Below the pieces are notes generated by a model. The model worked only from the letters and a program-made list of their open reading frames with translations, had not been told where the DNA came from and did no database searches. The position numbers and the translations under genes were made by a program. DNA of 64,000 nt from Calvatia gigantea (taxonomy: Eukaryota > Basidiomycota > Agaricomycetes > Agaricales > Lycoperdaceae), in assembly GCA_025093985.1 (NCBI GenBank), contig JACAAK010000025.1, positions 45,629 through 109,628 on the forward strand. The letters run 5' to 3'. Positions 1 to 11,355 of the stretch are shown here, one piece after another (position 1 is the first letter of the stretch; each line of letters starts with the position of its first letter).

Positions 1-184
1 ACATGTTACTTTTGACCTCAATGACTTTGAGTCCTTCCAGAATGGAAATTTTGGGACCCACACCACATGCTTTAAAAGCTAATGACACTCAAATTCATGA
101 ATTATGGCATTATCAAATGGAACACCCTTCCAATAAAGTATTGTTTAAGCTAGCAGGCAGCATGCAAGACATTGTTAAGTGATG

Positions 185-425
185 ATGGGTCAAGTCACTT
201 GACAGGTCAGGGTCCTCTGAACTATCCCATGCCTCCATAGTGCACCAGTCCCTGGAGTGTACCAGGAGAGAGAAGTTAAGTCCCAGCCCTGGTAGTATGT
301 ATATGACTTACCAGTTGCCCTTGTAACCAGGCCATGTAGCTCAGTGGTTAGAGCTCCTGATGCAATTCCAGGTGGTCCCAGGTTCAATTCCTGGCATGGT
401 CACTTTTCTGTCCTAATAGACATAA
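185..425 (+). mobile_element. Short Pol III-type insertion (SINE-like) inside Copia C1
   Basis: About 240 bp interrupt C1 between the zinc-region codons for MQD and the next ITFVPP codons. In C2 (32555-33346) the same part of the protein is continuous and the spacing matches exactly if this stretch is removed. AGACAT occurs on both sides (about 163 and 418), which may be a decayed target duplication. The insert contains a tRNA-like fold with A and B boxes and a T4 Pol III terminator (404-407), preceded by a segment that resembles 5S rRNA. This fits a SINE. No other copy is in the window, so its consensus and ends are uncertain. Confidence 0.6.
330..401 (+). other. tRNA-like sequence (SINE head or tRNA pseudogene)
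   Basis: The 72 nt fold as a tRNA: a 7-bp acceptor stem (GGCCATG with CATGGTC, one G-T pair), a D stem GCTC/GAGC, and a T arm CCAGG-TTCAATT-CCTGG. Box A is TAGCTCAGTGG (337-347) and box B is GGTTCAATTCC (381-391), both close to the Pol III consensus. The anticodon stem has one mismatch and the loop (TGCAATT) has G instead of U at position 33, so a functional tRNA is unlikely. TTTT follows at 404-407. The location inside a retrotransposon favours a SINE head. Confidence 0.65.
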
Positions 426-3400
426 CTTTTGTACCTCCTAAAGTCAGTGATGCTCCCTGTCCAGGATACGCTAAAGGAAAGATGACTGAAATTCCTTTTC
501 TGTCCCAACCTCTGTGAGCAGAATTGATCTTTGAGCAGTGTCACTCAGATCTTCTGGAAATGCCTATCACATCCTATCATAAATTTAAATGGGTGATGAC
601 ATTACTTGATGACTACTCTTCTCAAGCATTTGTGGTTTTGCTTAAGTTAAAGTCCAATGCACCACAACACCTCATTGATTTGATCAATCAATTAGAGAAC
701 ATTTTGGGTTTGCATATGAAGAAATTCTGCACTGATAATGGAGGAGAATATGTCAACGTGAAATTACAGACATTCTTTGTAGAAAAAGGAATATTACACA
801 AGACCTCTGCTCCCAATGTTTATCAATAGAATGGTTGAGCTGAGTGTTTGAATTGTACCATCCTTGAAAAGAGCAATGCTATGTTGCATCAGGCTTGTTT
901 ACCTGCTTCATAGTGGGAATTTGCGACTTGAATGGCAGTGCACCTGTACAATTGTACACCTGTGCAATGTCTTAATTAGAAGACACCATATGAAGTATAT
1001 ATGGGTGTTAAACCAATACTGTCCCATGTCTGTGTATTCAGTTGCACTGCCTATGTATACAGGCCAGATGAAACTCACCTGAATAAGCTCTCACCAAAAG
1101 CTGAGTTGATGATATTCCTTGGTTATTCAAATGGCACCATGTGCAATTGGGTGTTCATGAGGCACATGGCAGGTAACATTCTTATAATGTCACCAAACAC
1201 TAAGTTCAATAAAGGATATTTTCCTAAATGTCCAGATTTGAAGGCAGATGGTAGTAAACTACCTACAAATCAAAATCTACTAGGAGAAAGCAGTTCAGTT
1301 CCTATGCCTCCTGCTCAACCCTTTGATAAACCACTTCCCTTAACTCCTCCACACCCTCACATGCCTTCACCACCTTCATCAGGGTCTCCTACACCTAGTA
1401 TGAGCCAGCCAACTATTTGTCTGCCAACTCTGCCACAGGCTCTGCCACAGTACCCTCAGCAGCCATCCAAAAAGTGCAAGGAAAAAGGAAAGCTGTTTCC
1501 AGTGATTACTCTCCTCTGATGATGCATGGAAGAAAAAGGCAGCAAGAGGAGCAAGGTACGAGAGAAGATCCTCCACAAGGGCCTCTGGGACCTTCATGTA
1601 GACTGTAGATCAGGCCAAAGGAGAAGCAAACTCCATCTGAGATTATAAAAGAACTCAACAAACTTCAGAGAAAAGAGTATGAATCCTTAAAGGAATCTGT
1701 TCATCATCCACACAACAATTTGTCACAGCAGGATTTAGATGAACATTGAAAATCTTTCATTATGCCTGAACAATTAAGTGAAAAAGTCAAGGAATGGCTC
1801 AGTGATTCTGGTCTGCAAGGACCTCCTGAACCTCCTAGACCTGATGATGACATGGATATCAACTGTCTTGTCTCTGAAGGAGGAGTAAGATTAGTTAATT
1901 TCCTTCTCACATAAAAAGTAGAGCATCTTCCAACACCAATTCATTTCAAAGATATTGCTGCATTCCCTGAGGACCTGCAGGCAAAATGGATCCACATGTG
2001 TGTTGAAAAACTCGAAGCATTGCATAAATGAGAAGTTTATGAGATCGTAGATCTACCCAAAGGGAAGAAAGCAATTAAAAATCACTGGGTTTTCTTACAA
2101 AAATCTGATGACCACCTACGAGCACATCTTGTAGCCAAGGGCTTTTCACAAGTTGAAGGCACAGATTATAATGAGCTTTTCTCTCCAGTTGTCCATTATG
2201 AGTCTGCATGCACAATTTTATTGCTTACAGCAATCCATGATTGGGACATCAGAAATGTTGATGTAAAAACTGCCTATTTATATGGCAAACTGGATAAAGA
2301 AATATATATGGAGTAGTCCAAAGGTTTTAGACTTCCTGGGCAGGAACATAAAGTATGGTGATTACACCATGCAATTTATGGCCTTAAACAGGCTGGATGC
2401 AAATGGTGGAAGGAATTGTATGCCTCAATGACCAATATTGGTTTCAAGTGCTGCAAATCCGACTCCAGCATATATTTCTTCTGTTACCACAAGACACATG
2501 AGTTGATCATTGCTATAGTCTATGTTGATGACATAGCCTTCTATGGTCCAAAGGGTTCATCACTCTTATGTGAACTAGAGGCTAAATTTACAAAGAAGTG
2601 GGAATGCCATGTGCATGGAGAGTATATAGAATTCTTGGGGATTAACATTGGTTGCAATTGCAATAAGAAGAGGATCTTCCTCCACCAAATTGTTTATCTC
2701 AATAAGATTCTAGATCAATTTCAGATCACACCCACTGCATTTGCCAAGACTCCTTTAGCAAGTGGGTTTTAATTTAAAACCCATAATGGCACAGCTACCA
2801 AAGTCTTCTGTCTCCAGTATCAACAATTAGTTGGTTTCTTGATGTACCTGATGATTGGCACTCACCCTGACATTGCCTTTACTGTCACTAAGCTGGCACA
2901 ACAAGCCACTAATCCCATGCCTGAGCATTATGCTGCTGGTATCCACATCCTCAAATATCTTAACTTGATGAAGAACTATGCATTGTGCTATGAAGGCAAT
3001 ACTGGGAAATCTGATGTGGAGCTCTAGTGTCTAAGCAACTCCAACTGGGCTCAAGATCCTGAGATAAGACAATCTGTATACAGTAATGCCTGTTACATTG
3101 CTAACAGTGCTGTAACTTGGACTTTTCATTGTCAGAAGACCATTTCCCTTTCTTCTACTGAGGCTGAATATAAAGAGCTATCTGATACATCATGACAAGT
3201 GATTTGGCTGTTGACACTCTTATCCAAACTAGGGCTTATTCATCCAACCCCTATGATTTATGGAGATAATGATGGTTCTGTTTATTGGGCCATTAATCCA
3301 GTTGTTGAGCGCCACTCCAAACACATTGATATCCATTATCACTACATTTGTGAATTATTCAAAGCTGGCAGAATTGACATTGGTCAGGTCTCGACACAAG

Positions 3401-3562
3401 ACAATCCTGCAGATATCTTTACAAAGAATCTTGCAGACCAAAGTTTGAACACTTCCACCCTCAACTTGGTTTGATCTTTGATTTGGACCTTGATGCTTGG
3501 AGAATATCCACATTGGCTGACTAAAGCAGCTCCTATGTTAACTGTCCTTGGATGAAGAGGAG

Positions 3563-3970
3563 TATTGAATCTCAATCCTATCTGAGATGTATCTATTTAT
3601 AGATGAAACATTACAGATCTTGAAAACTCACCCTATGGAGGTTTGAGCTCTTTACAATACTATGTATTGTCATAAAGGTGCTGTAGTATGCTATACAATG
3701 AGTTATAGCTTGCATAGATTACATGTACTACTGTGCCATAATATGCTCTGATTATGCTACTTGTAGATAGTATTTCTCCCTCTAACCAGGTTGTAGGGTA
3801 TTATTTCCTTGGACTAGTATATAAACCCCTCTATTTGTATGTAGTCCTTCAGACAATTCTACTTGTCTAATACTTGAACAAGCTCTTCTCTAAACTCAAG
3901 CTTACTACACTTTGTAAGTGACTACCTTTCTACACTGTGCTTTTAGCTGGTGGTAGTTGTTGTCTCAACA
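3563..3970 (+). repeat. 3' LTR of Copia C1
   Basis: This 408-bp LTR begins TATTGAATCTCAATCC (the expected TG has decayed to TA) directly after a purine tract and ends TGTCTCAACA. The termini match the C2-family LTR at 28935-29352 (TGTTGA...TCAACA), but the middle differs. A TATA-like box, TATATAAACCCC, lies near 3820. Confidence 0.75.
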
Positions 3971-3999
3971 AGTATAGGAATCAATAAAGGATATACATA

Positions 4000-6940
4000 T
4001 ACTATTCCATTGTCTGGAAGTAATCTATATAGGAACCTCCAGTCCTCGAGTGCTATGGCAGCCCACTCTTTCCAACTAGTGTCAGAATCATAAAGCTGTG
4101 ATTAATCATTGAACCAATTGTGAAGGGCCCATATAGTAGTTGAGCCAAAGGCATTTCTCCACTCACTAACATGTTGTAACACCTTCAGACATATAACAAT
4201 GTGAGTTTGACAAGAAACAAAGGAACATAATGTCATATCTGTACAACCTCAATGTATTTTGGACCTATTGGTGTCAGCTTGTAGCTTTTTCCTCAATGCA
4301 TATAGCCAATTGTGGTGAGGACATCAGCAATTTTGTCATCATCATTGGTTCATGGGTTTGCCTGGGCACCCAGGTAGGCCAGTAATGTTGGGATGAATGT
4401 GTTTGACCAGTTGCCATCAGCAGTAAGTTCAGGTGGAAGGTCTTTACTTGTGATTCATATACATTGTTTCTTCACAGGCTTCACTACTTCCTCAACCTTC
4501 ACCATTGCCTTGAATAAGAGTAATAAGCAATGGATATAATGGGAACAAGGGTTGGAATCACCTTGCTATTGAGTTGTCACCTATTCTTCAGTGGACTGTT
4601 GACTGCATGTTCTCTCTTGGAACCCTTACACTCATTCTGATCTGAAAACCTACCAGTTATTCTAGGTTCATAATCATCATAACCCTCATTGGTGACATGG
4701 CATTGTGGAGTGTGTTTGATGAGTATCTTGGCACTACAAAGCATCAACCTTTTTGACTGAAAAGCCAGGAGTTCACTATGCCTATATAGGATAGGTCAGT
4801 AGTTGTTAAGTAAGGGAAATGAAACTTATGCTACAGTTGTGTCATTGGTGTTCTGTATAGAAGGGCCAGCTAGTGTAATAGTGTGTAGCGAGGGGACTGT
4901 GGTCTTTTGATTGGATTTCTGCTAGGAATCGTATTTCTAATTGAGATGTTTGTTTAATCAAGAGAGACTTACCTTCTCAGCCACATGATCAGCCCTGCTA
5001 GCCTTGCCTTTCCCTTGTCCCCCTCTGACCATATCCTTGCTTGCTTCCCTCCTCAATACTCCTGTCTCTTTTGATCTCACCTTTGCCAAAGGTCGGATAT
5101 TGGCTGCAATGTCCTCATTATCCTGGTGTAGAGGTAAGTATGATGAGTTTTCATCAGTGTTATCTAAACTCACCTGATTGACATTTGTGACATGTATCTT
5201 TTTAGTTTTCATCTTCAAAATAGTGACTGATGGATGCTGGGGAGCTTGGTGATACATCAGGTTGTTTCTTGGTACAACTGGTGCTCATTCTTTAATGACT
5301 TCAATCTCAGACTCTTCACCATCCACCCCTTTAACCCCTAGCCCACCTTCACTCTCAGCTTGATATACAAATTCTCCAAGCCTGTCTGTATCATAACCTC
5401 CCCTCACCCCACTATTATAGACTTGGTCATATCCTTCTTCACTCTTGGAAGCTTGGCCATATCCTCCTACACCCTCAAGATTGTGATCATAATCCTCCTC
5501 ACCTTCAGGAAGCTGGCTATATATAACCTCTACCTTGGGAAGCTGGCTATATGTGACCTTTACCTTGGGAAGCTGGCTGTATGCAACCTCTTTCTTGGGA
5601 AGCTGGCTATACATGACCTCTACCTTGGCAAGCTGGCTATATGTGACCTCTTCCTTGGGAGGCTGGCTGTACATGACCTCTTCCTTGGGAAGCTAGCTGT
5701 ATGTGACCTCTTTCTTGGGAAGCTGGCTATATATGACCTCTTCCTCGGAGAGCTGGCTATATATGACCTCTTCATTGGAAAGCTGGCTATATGTGACCTC
5801 TTCATTAAGGAGCTGGCTATATGTGACCTTCACCTTGGGAAGCTGGCTGTATGCAACTTCTTCCTCAGGAAGCTGGCTATATGCAACCTTGACTTCAACT
5901 GACTAGTAGTATCTATTCTTGACCTCAGAAGTGTTGTAATATTCAAGCTTATGTTCTCTGTCTTCCTCAGGATATGGGCAGCCTTTAGGACCAGTGTTTT
6001 CTTTGTTAACAATATGTAATCCACTTGATTTTTCTTTCCCTTTGTCCTAATAGACTGGTGCTGGCTTGTCAACAGCAAAATTAAGGTAACCACAGTGTTC
6101 ACCAACCCAACTGTTGCCAAAGTTGAAATGTGGGAAGTCCTTGATCTCTTTACTACCATGGAAGGCAGTGCTAATTAGCTTCAGGTTTGCACTGTTAACT
6201 TTGTCATCACTATCAACAGTAAGTATCTCCCTTCCCAGATGAGGAACCCATTTATGAGGAGGTGAATGAAGACTCAAATCCTTAAACAAGGTCAGTAATG
6301 AAGACTACTTCTTTATTTTTGGAACTTACAAGTGCTGAAAGGTCAGTGCTTAAATTCACATGAAGTCTCTTTGTGCCTAACAAGACTGGTAGATCATCCA
6401 TGTCCATTGGCATCCTGCCATGGACCTCTTCCTCCCTAGGAGTGCTTTGCTGTTTAGCAGCTTTGCTCCAGTTCTTTGAAGCACCCTTAGTTGACTGCTT
6501 TACTGTGCACTTTTTGACTTGACAGCTAGAGCATCCAGTGTTATAGTGGTAGCTGTCTGGGCAGTAGTGAGGTGTTGCTTGAAGCTTCAAGCTGCACAAT
6601 CTTTTCCTTCTTCTCCTTCTGTTCCTGGAGTTGCTTCACATGCTTTTTTCTTTGGTAGCTTTGCTATTCTCCCCATTCTTCCAGAGTCAAGGCAGATCAA
6701 CTAACCTAGGATGCACATTACAGGTTGAGGATCATGTTTGCATACTGAAGAGTTGAGTAGTGGAAGCTTGGAAGGATGATAGTGGAAGAGGGTGAAAACT
6801 AGCCATCAGAAGCTCAGAAGGAGTGGGTTGGTTGGCTTGTGTATTTAAGTATTTGGGCAATAAATTCACATCAAATCTGACAAGTCTGGTTACTAGTGCA
6901 CATCAGACCATGAATTCACTCATAATAATGTCCATTGTTC
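4000..6940 (-). pseudogene. Broken conserved protein of unknown function with decapeptide repeats
   Basis: Minus-strand reading frames run from about 6940 to about 4000 with several stops and shifts. The first part has a basic, coil-like stretch (KKHVKQLQEQKEKKER near 6620). Next come a Ser/Lys region with KCTVKQ, a tract ending GYLNFAVDKPAPVY near 6060, a decapeptide repeat of the type YSQLPKxEVx (about 5890-5510), an acidic Gly/Tyr-rich part (5500-5285), a basic stretch (5257-4958), and a C-terminal block with LTADGNWSNTFIPTLL near 4430 and VSEWRNAFGSTTI near 4160. I recall similar C-terminal blocks in uncharacterised Agaricomycete proteins, but know no function. Some stops, such as the TAG near 5696, sit where sister repeats have CAG. 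It could be element-associated or a decayed host gene. Confidence 0.45.
5511..5900. repeat. 30-bp coding minisatellite, about 13 units
   Basis: About thirteen tandem 30-bp units share the core AAGCTGGCTATATGTGACC (plus strand). The unit is a multiple of three, so on the minus strand each encodes ten residues of the type YSQLPKxEVx. All other frames also stay open, so plus-strand ORFs here are by-products. Units differ mostly by transitions. Unit 7 carries TAG where the others have CAG on the minus strand. Confidence 0.85.
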
Positions 6941-9138
6941 ACTTTAACAACACAAAATATCTGCTCCCTCAATAAAGTATCAACTGAAATGTCCTATTGA
7001 AGGCTGTGGAAAATTGATCAAGTCCAATGCTGGGTACAAGCAGCACTTACAGTCAAAATATCCATCTGCTGGATTTATCATCCCTAAGAGCATTCATTGT
7101 ACTACTGTGGTAACCATTGACCTTGGAAAACCCTCAGATAATAACTCATCATGAGGATCTCTCTGTACTGTTATACCCTCAAACTTACTTTACTGTTGCT
7201 TCAGTACCTCTGATATTGACTCAAATCAGTCTCTACAGCAAAGCTCATCCAACTGGTTCAGTATACAGGCTCTCCCTGATTATCCACCACCCAAGCCACT
7301 CCTGCTTGACTTATCCAACTTCAGTGATCCTGTTGTCACTGAATCCGACTTTTTGGTGCCTCTGGGTCATGATCCAGGGGTCCAGCTCACAGGTATGCCT
7401 ACTTCAACAATTGTTATTTGAACTAACTCATGTTTAAACCTTTTTAGAGGAGCTTCAACCTCAAGTGGCACCACCTGCATGTTTTGGTTTCCATATTCAC
7501 AAATTACCAGGGATTGAACAATGCTATTACCCCTGTCTTACAGGTAAGCTAATTTCAGGCAACTTTTCCAAATGATCAATTCTGCTAACATGACAAATAA
7601 GGCCATCCCTGTGATGTACAAGGCAAATGGCTTCCTGAGGATGCTCCTCTACTGCCCAATGAAGATTATTTGCAGGATGACTGGTTTCCATTTTGTGATT
7701 GGGTCCAGTTTGAGGTGGCCAATTTTTTATTTACAAGGGAAAAAATGTCAGGAGGAAACATTGATCACCTTATGAATTTGTGAAGAACAAGCTTCACAGG
7801 TTCCTCTCTGCCACCATTTGAAAATCATACCAACCTCTATGAGACAATTGACACAATCCCATATGGCAAATATGACTGGGGTTGCTTTACCATTGGGTTC
7901 CAAGGTGACTGTCTGTCAGATGGAAACTACCCGCCATTTCTTGATAAGCAATTCAAAGTCTGGCATTGGAACCCATTTGATGTTGTAAGTAACATGATTG
8001 TGAACTGCAATTTTGATGGGGAATTCAACTATTCTCTATACCAGGAATACTACCAGAATAAACATCAGTTTCATGATTTCATGTCTGGTAATTGGGCTTG
8101 GCAACAAGCTATGCATCTATTGTCTTTCAGTGATTTTTCCAAACTAATGAGAATTGCTAGAACAATATCTACAACAAAAACCAAGCTGCATCAGATGGTG
8201 CAATGCTCATGCCACTCATTCTCAGAAGTGATAAGACAACAGTATCAGTGGCAACAGGCAGTAATAAGTACTACCCACTCTACATATCAATTGGAAACAT
8301 TCACAACAAGACACATTCTGCACAGAGAAACAGTGTGGCCCTGATTGCATTTCTTTCTATCCCAAAAAGTTAGTGTCAGCTCCAATATAAATATAAATAT
8401 CCAAACTTAGTGTTTTACAACTGACAAACAATTCAAAAATGATGTCTGCTTCTGAAAGCTTACCTGACAAATCATGCATACCTCAATCTCCCAAATACTC
8501 CAGCCATTCAAAATGGGCATGATGGAGCTACAAGTTCTCTGGTGTCCAGATCAACAGTACCACAAGGCCATCTTTAGCTTGGGACTATATATAGGTGACT
8601 ATCCAGAACAATGCATATTGGCATGTATTGTTCAAGGCTGGTGTCCTAAGTTGTTTTTCCTCCCCTGTTTCGAAGCCATGTATTGATTAGTTGACCTAGA
8701 TGTATAACATGGTGTAGTACTGGAATATTACCTTGCACAAATGGCCAGATAATTCCTTGCATGCTTGAGCATACAAGGATGGCTCTTACAACTTATGAGT
8801 TGGGTGAACTTTGGGAAAAATATGGTCTTATAGGAAACATCATTGTGTATTCTCTCCCAGGCCTGTAAGGCATAATTAATTCAAGCTTTTGCACAGCCCT
8901 TTACAGAGGACTTCAAAGCTGATATTTACGAGCTATTGTCATTTGATCTACTCCACCAGGTTATTAAGGAAACCTTTAAGGATCACCTCATAACATGGGT
9001 TGAAGAATATATTCCAACACTGTGATCACAAACAAGATGCAGAAAAAATCTTAGATGACATAGATCAACAGTGTGTGACCATCTCTCCATTATGACTACC
9101 TGGCTGACTTAACCTTCTCCAGCATCACTGCTGTTCCC

Positions 9139-9642
9139 CTTTTTACTGGGCTTTGTCACTTTCCTAAGGGCTGTGGTTTCAAGCAGTGGACAGGTGATGA
9201 TTCCAAAGCCCTCATGAAGGTATGTTCACTATTCTCAATGTCACCAGCTATCACTCAAACTAAAAGTATGTAGGTTTATATTTCTGCACTCAAGGGCTAC
9301 ATTCCAACCACAATCATATGTACATTGACTGCATTCCTTGACTTTGGTTATATTGCCTGAAAAGAGGTCCTTGATACAACCACAATTGTGCAACTCGAAT
9401 TCTCACTCAAACAATTTCAGGAGCACCACACCATTTTCATTGAGGAAGGCATTTGAGATGGGAGCTGTTATAGTGAGACCTGCTTTGTCCTTTGCAGGCC
9501 CGATATCTATCGTGCAGATGATATCAAAGAGGACTCCTTCTTAAAGGCTAGTCAACTATTTATAACTACTTACAATGTAGTTATAGATAGTCTATAGTCT
9601 ATGATCAGTCATCTATTAACCTTCAATATATAACCCTTATGA
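9139..9642. repeat. 504-bp segment, copy A (transposase plus LTR end)
   Basis: This segment reappears nearly identically at 11356-11859, a constant offset of 2217 bp. It spans transposase sequence up to 9465 and the first 177 bp of the outer LTR-G. The copied piece therefore crosses an insertion junction and was copied after the LTR had inserted. Confidence 0.95.
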
Positions 9643-11237
9643 AGTCATATAGAGTAAGCATGGTTATCAAGAAGAGACTTCTTATGATCAGACTATAAGA
9701 GAGAATGATAAGAGTTATAGATTGAGTCTCCACCTAACCAAGTAGAAACAATGAGGTCTACTAGTCAAGTTGAGGGGTTTATATACTACAACAGTGTATT
9801 ATTGTATTATACTGTATTGTTATGTTACTTGTCTATATATGGTATTTAAAAGTGGTATGACATTCAAAGTGGTACAACTTTGAATTATTACTTAAGCTGT
9901 ACTATTAATAGTATATTAAAGTTCTAGGTCATTCTAGTCTTATAGACCTTTCTAGGTATTGTCTAGCTTCATCTAGAGATGTCTAGACTATATAGATGTT
10001 CTAGAGTTGTTGTAACTGTATTTATAGAACTGTATAGTATTAAGTATTAGGTTAATACTTAATCTATTTGTTATGAATATCAATATTTATGACATTATTA
10101 ACAACAAGAATAATGATGTAATCAATGACATCATAATCACCTGACTAATGATCAATATTATATATTGATTATATGATGATTTATACCATGTCTCTAAAGA
10201 CTTGTATAATCTGAAGACAATCAGTAAACATCTTAGCATTAACAGTCAAACAACATCAAGTCATATTAATAATGATTATACTACAACTAGTATAGTTACT
10301 TCAAGACAGCAATATATCTTAGCATATTCTATACGATAAGATAATAACAATAGATTAAGTATTAACCTAATACTTAATACTATACAGTTCTACGAATATA
10401 GTTACAATGACTCTAGAACATCTATATAGTCTAGACATCTCTAAATGAAGCTAGACAATACCTAGAAAGGTCTATAAGACTAGAATGACCTAGAACTTTA
10501 ATATACTATTAATAGTACAGCTTAAGTAATAATTCAAAGTTGTACCACTTTGAATGTCATACCACTTTTAAATACCATATATAGACAAGTAACATAACAA
10601 TACAGTATAATACAATAATACACTGTTGTAGTATATAAACCCCTCAACTTGACTAGTAGACCTCATTGTTTCTACTTGGTTAGGTGGAGACTCAATCTAT
10701 AACTCTTATCATCCTCTCTTATAGTCTGATCATAAGAAGTCTCTTCTTGATAACCATGCTTACTCTATATGACTTCATAAGGGTTATATATTGAAGGTTA
10801 ATAGATGACTGATCATAGACTATAGACTATCTATAACTACATTGTAAGTAGTTATAAATAGTTGACTAGCCTTTAAGAAGGAGTCCCCTTTGATATCATT
10901 TGCATGATAGATATCAGGCCTGCAAAGGACAAAGCAGGTCTCACTATAACACTATTGTTATTATCTTATTGTATAGAATATGCTAAAATATATTGCTGTC
11001 TTGAAGTAACTATACTAGTTGTAGTATAATCATTATTAATATGACTTGATGTTGTTTGACTGTTAATGCTAAGATGTTTACTGATTGTCTTCAGATTATA
11101 CAAGTCTTTAGAGACATGGTATAAATTCATCATATAATCAATATATAATATTGATCATTAGTCAGGTGATTATGATGTCATTGATTACATCATTATTCTT
11201 GTTGTTAATAATGTCATAAATATTGATATTCATAACA
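9466..11237 (-). repeat. Outer solo LTR (family LTR-G) in the Plavaka relic, split by an inner LTR
   Basis: This minus-oriented LTR begins (on the minus strand) TGTTATGAATATC at 11237 and ends ...TATAACA at 9466. It is flanked by perfect 5-bp target duplications, GGAGC at 9461-9465 and 11238-11242. Without the inner LTR (10069-10951 plus one CTATT) it is about 884 bp, the family length. Deleting it and one GGAGC restores the transposase frame (EEGI, stop, DGSYTPPQQHS). There is no internal region, so it is a solo LTR left by LTR-LTR recombination. Confidence 0.93.
10069..10951 (+). repeat. Inner solo LTR (family LTR-G), nested in the outer LTR
   Basis: This 883-bp LTR, TGTTATGA...TATAACA, lies opposite to the outer LTR. 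The perfect 5-bp duplication CTATT flanks it (10064-10068 and 10952-10956) inside the outer LTR's sequence. It has a TATA box (GTATATAAACCCC, near 10630) and many short inverted repeats. It is the best full-length reference copy of LTR-G in the window. Confidence 0.95.
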
Positions 11238-11355
11238 GGAGCTACACCCCTCCACAGCAGCATTCACTGAAACATTATAACAAAATGATTTGTGAATTTG
11301 GCACACCAAATGGGTTGTGCTCATCTATCACTGAATCAAAGCATATCAAAGCAGT

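Larger units (their letters stand above)
1..3474 (+). pseudogene. Copia polyprotein relic (integrase, RT, RNase H) of C1
   Basis: Residual reading frames encode in order: the zinc region (LWHYQMEHPSNK near 100-150, then AKGKM near 470); the integrase core (LLDDYSS near 605, CTDNGGEY near 730); a proline-rich linker at 1280-1450; reverse transcriptase from about 2040 (KNHWVFLQKSD, VDVKTAYLYGKLDKEIYME, the catalytic YVDD box at about 2521, then EFLGI); and RNase H from about 3120 (SSTEAEYKELS, then IYGDNDGS and HIDIHYHYI). The polyprotein would cleave itself and carry out reverse transcription and integration in virus-like particles. Stops, for example near 1608, 1746, 1912 and 2316, and several frame changes make it a pseudogene. 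The assignment is firm; exact joins between frames are not. Confidence 0.88.
1..3970 (+). mobile_element. Copia-type LTR retrotransposon C1, 3' portion, degraded
   Basis: This is a Ty1/Copia element read on the plus strand; its 5' LTR, gag and protease lie outside the window. In order it shows the GAG-pre-integrase zinc region, integrase core, reverse transcriptase, RNase H, a purine-rich tract (GGATGAAGAGGAG, about 3550-3562) and a 3' LTR. That order, integrase before reverse transcriptase, defines the Copia superfamily. Many in-frame stops and frameshifts show it is dead. A short Pol III-type insertion interrupts it at about 185-425. It belongs to the same broad lineage as C2 (28935-42230), but the LTRs differ clearly, so it is another subfamily. 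Confidence 0.9.
6970..11355 (+). pseudogene. Plavaka-type transposase relic (CACTA-related), interrupted
   Basis: The decayed frame has the layout of Plavaka transposases of Agaricomycetes. It begins with a C2H2-like finger near 6985-7075 (CPIEGCG...HLQSKYP, second His lost). Then come FLFTREKMSGGNID (near 7725), LYETIDTIPYGKYDW (7830), FHDFMSGNWAWQQ (8070), SDKTTVSVATG (8230), IGDYPEQCILACIVQGWCPK (8595-8650), DLLHQVIKETFKDHLITWV (8945-9000) and FKQWTGDDSKALMKV (9180-9220). After removal of the LTR insertion at 9466-11237 the frame continues with QQHSLKHY and NGLCSSITESKHIKAV (11310-11355). The protein would cut and paste the element. Stops and shifts throughout make it inactive. Family recognition is from memory of motifs. 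Confidence 0.8.

Noticed and set aside
330..401. Functional tRNA gene
   Set aside because: U33 is replaced by G, the anticodon stem has a mismatch, and it lies within a retrotransposon insertion; a SINE head or pseudogene fits better.
5511..5900. CRISPR-like array
   Set aside because: Units are contiguous 30-bp tandem repeats without unique spacers, in a eukaryotic genome.
5360..5902. 180-codon plus-strand ORF rich in Leu/Ile (membrane-like)
   Set aside because: It is a by-product of a 30-bp repeat that keeps all frames open; the minus-strand reading continues into non-repeat coding-like sequence on both sides.
9338..9544. Small conserved gene (identical 68-codon frames at 9338 and 11555)
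   Set aside because: Identity comes from the 504-bp segmental copy; the frame is out of register with the transposase and runs into the LTR.
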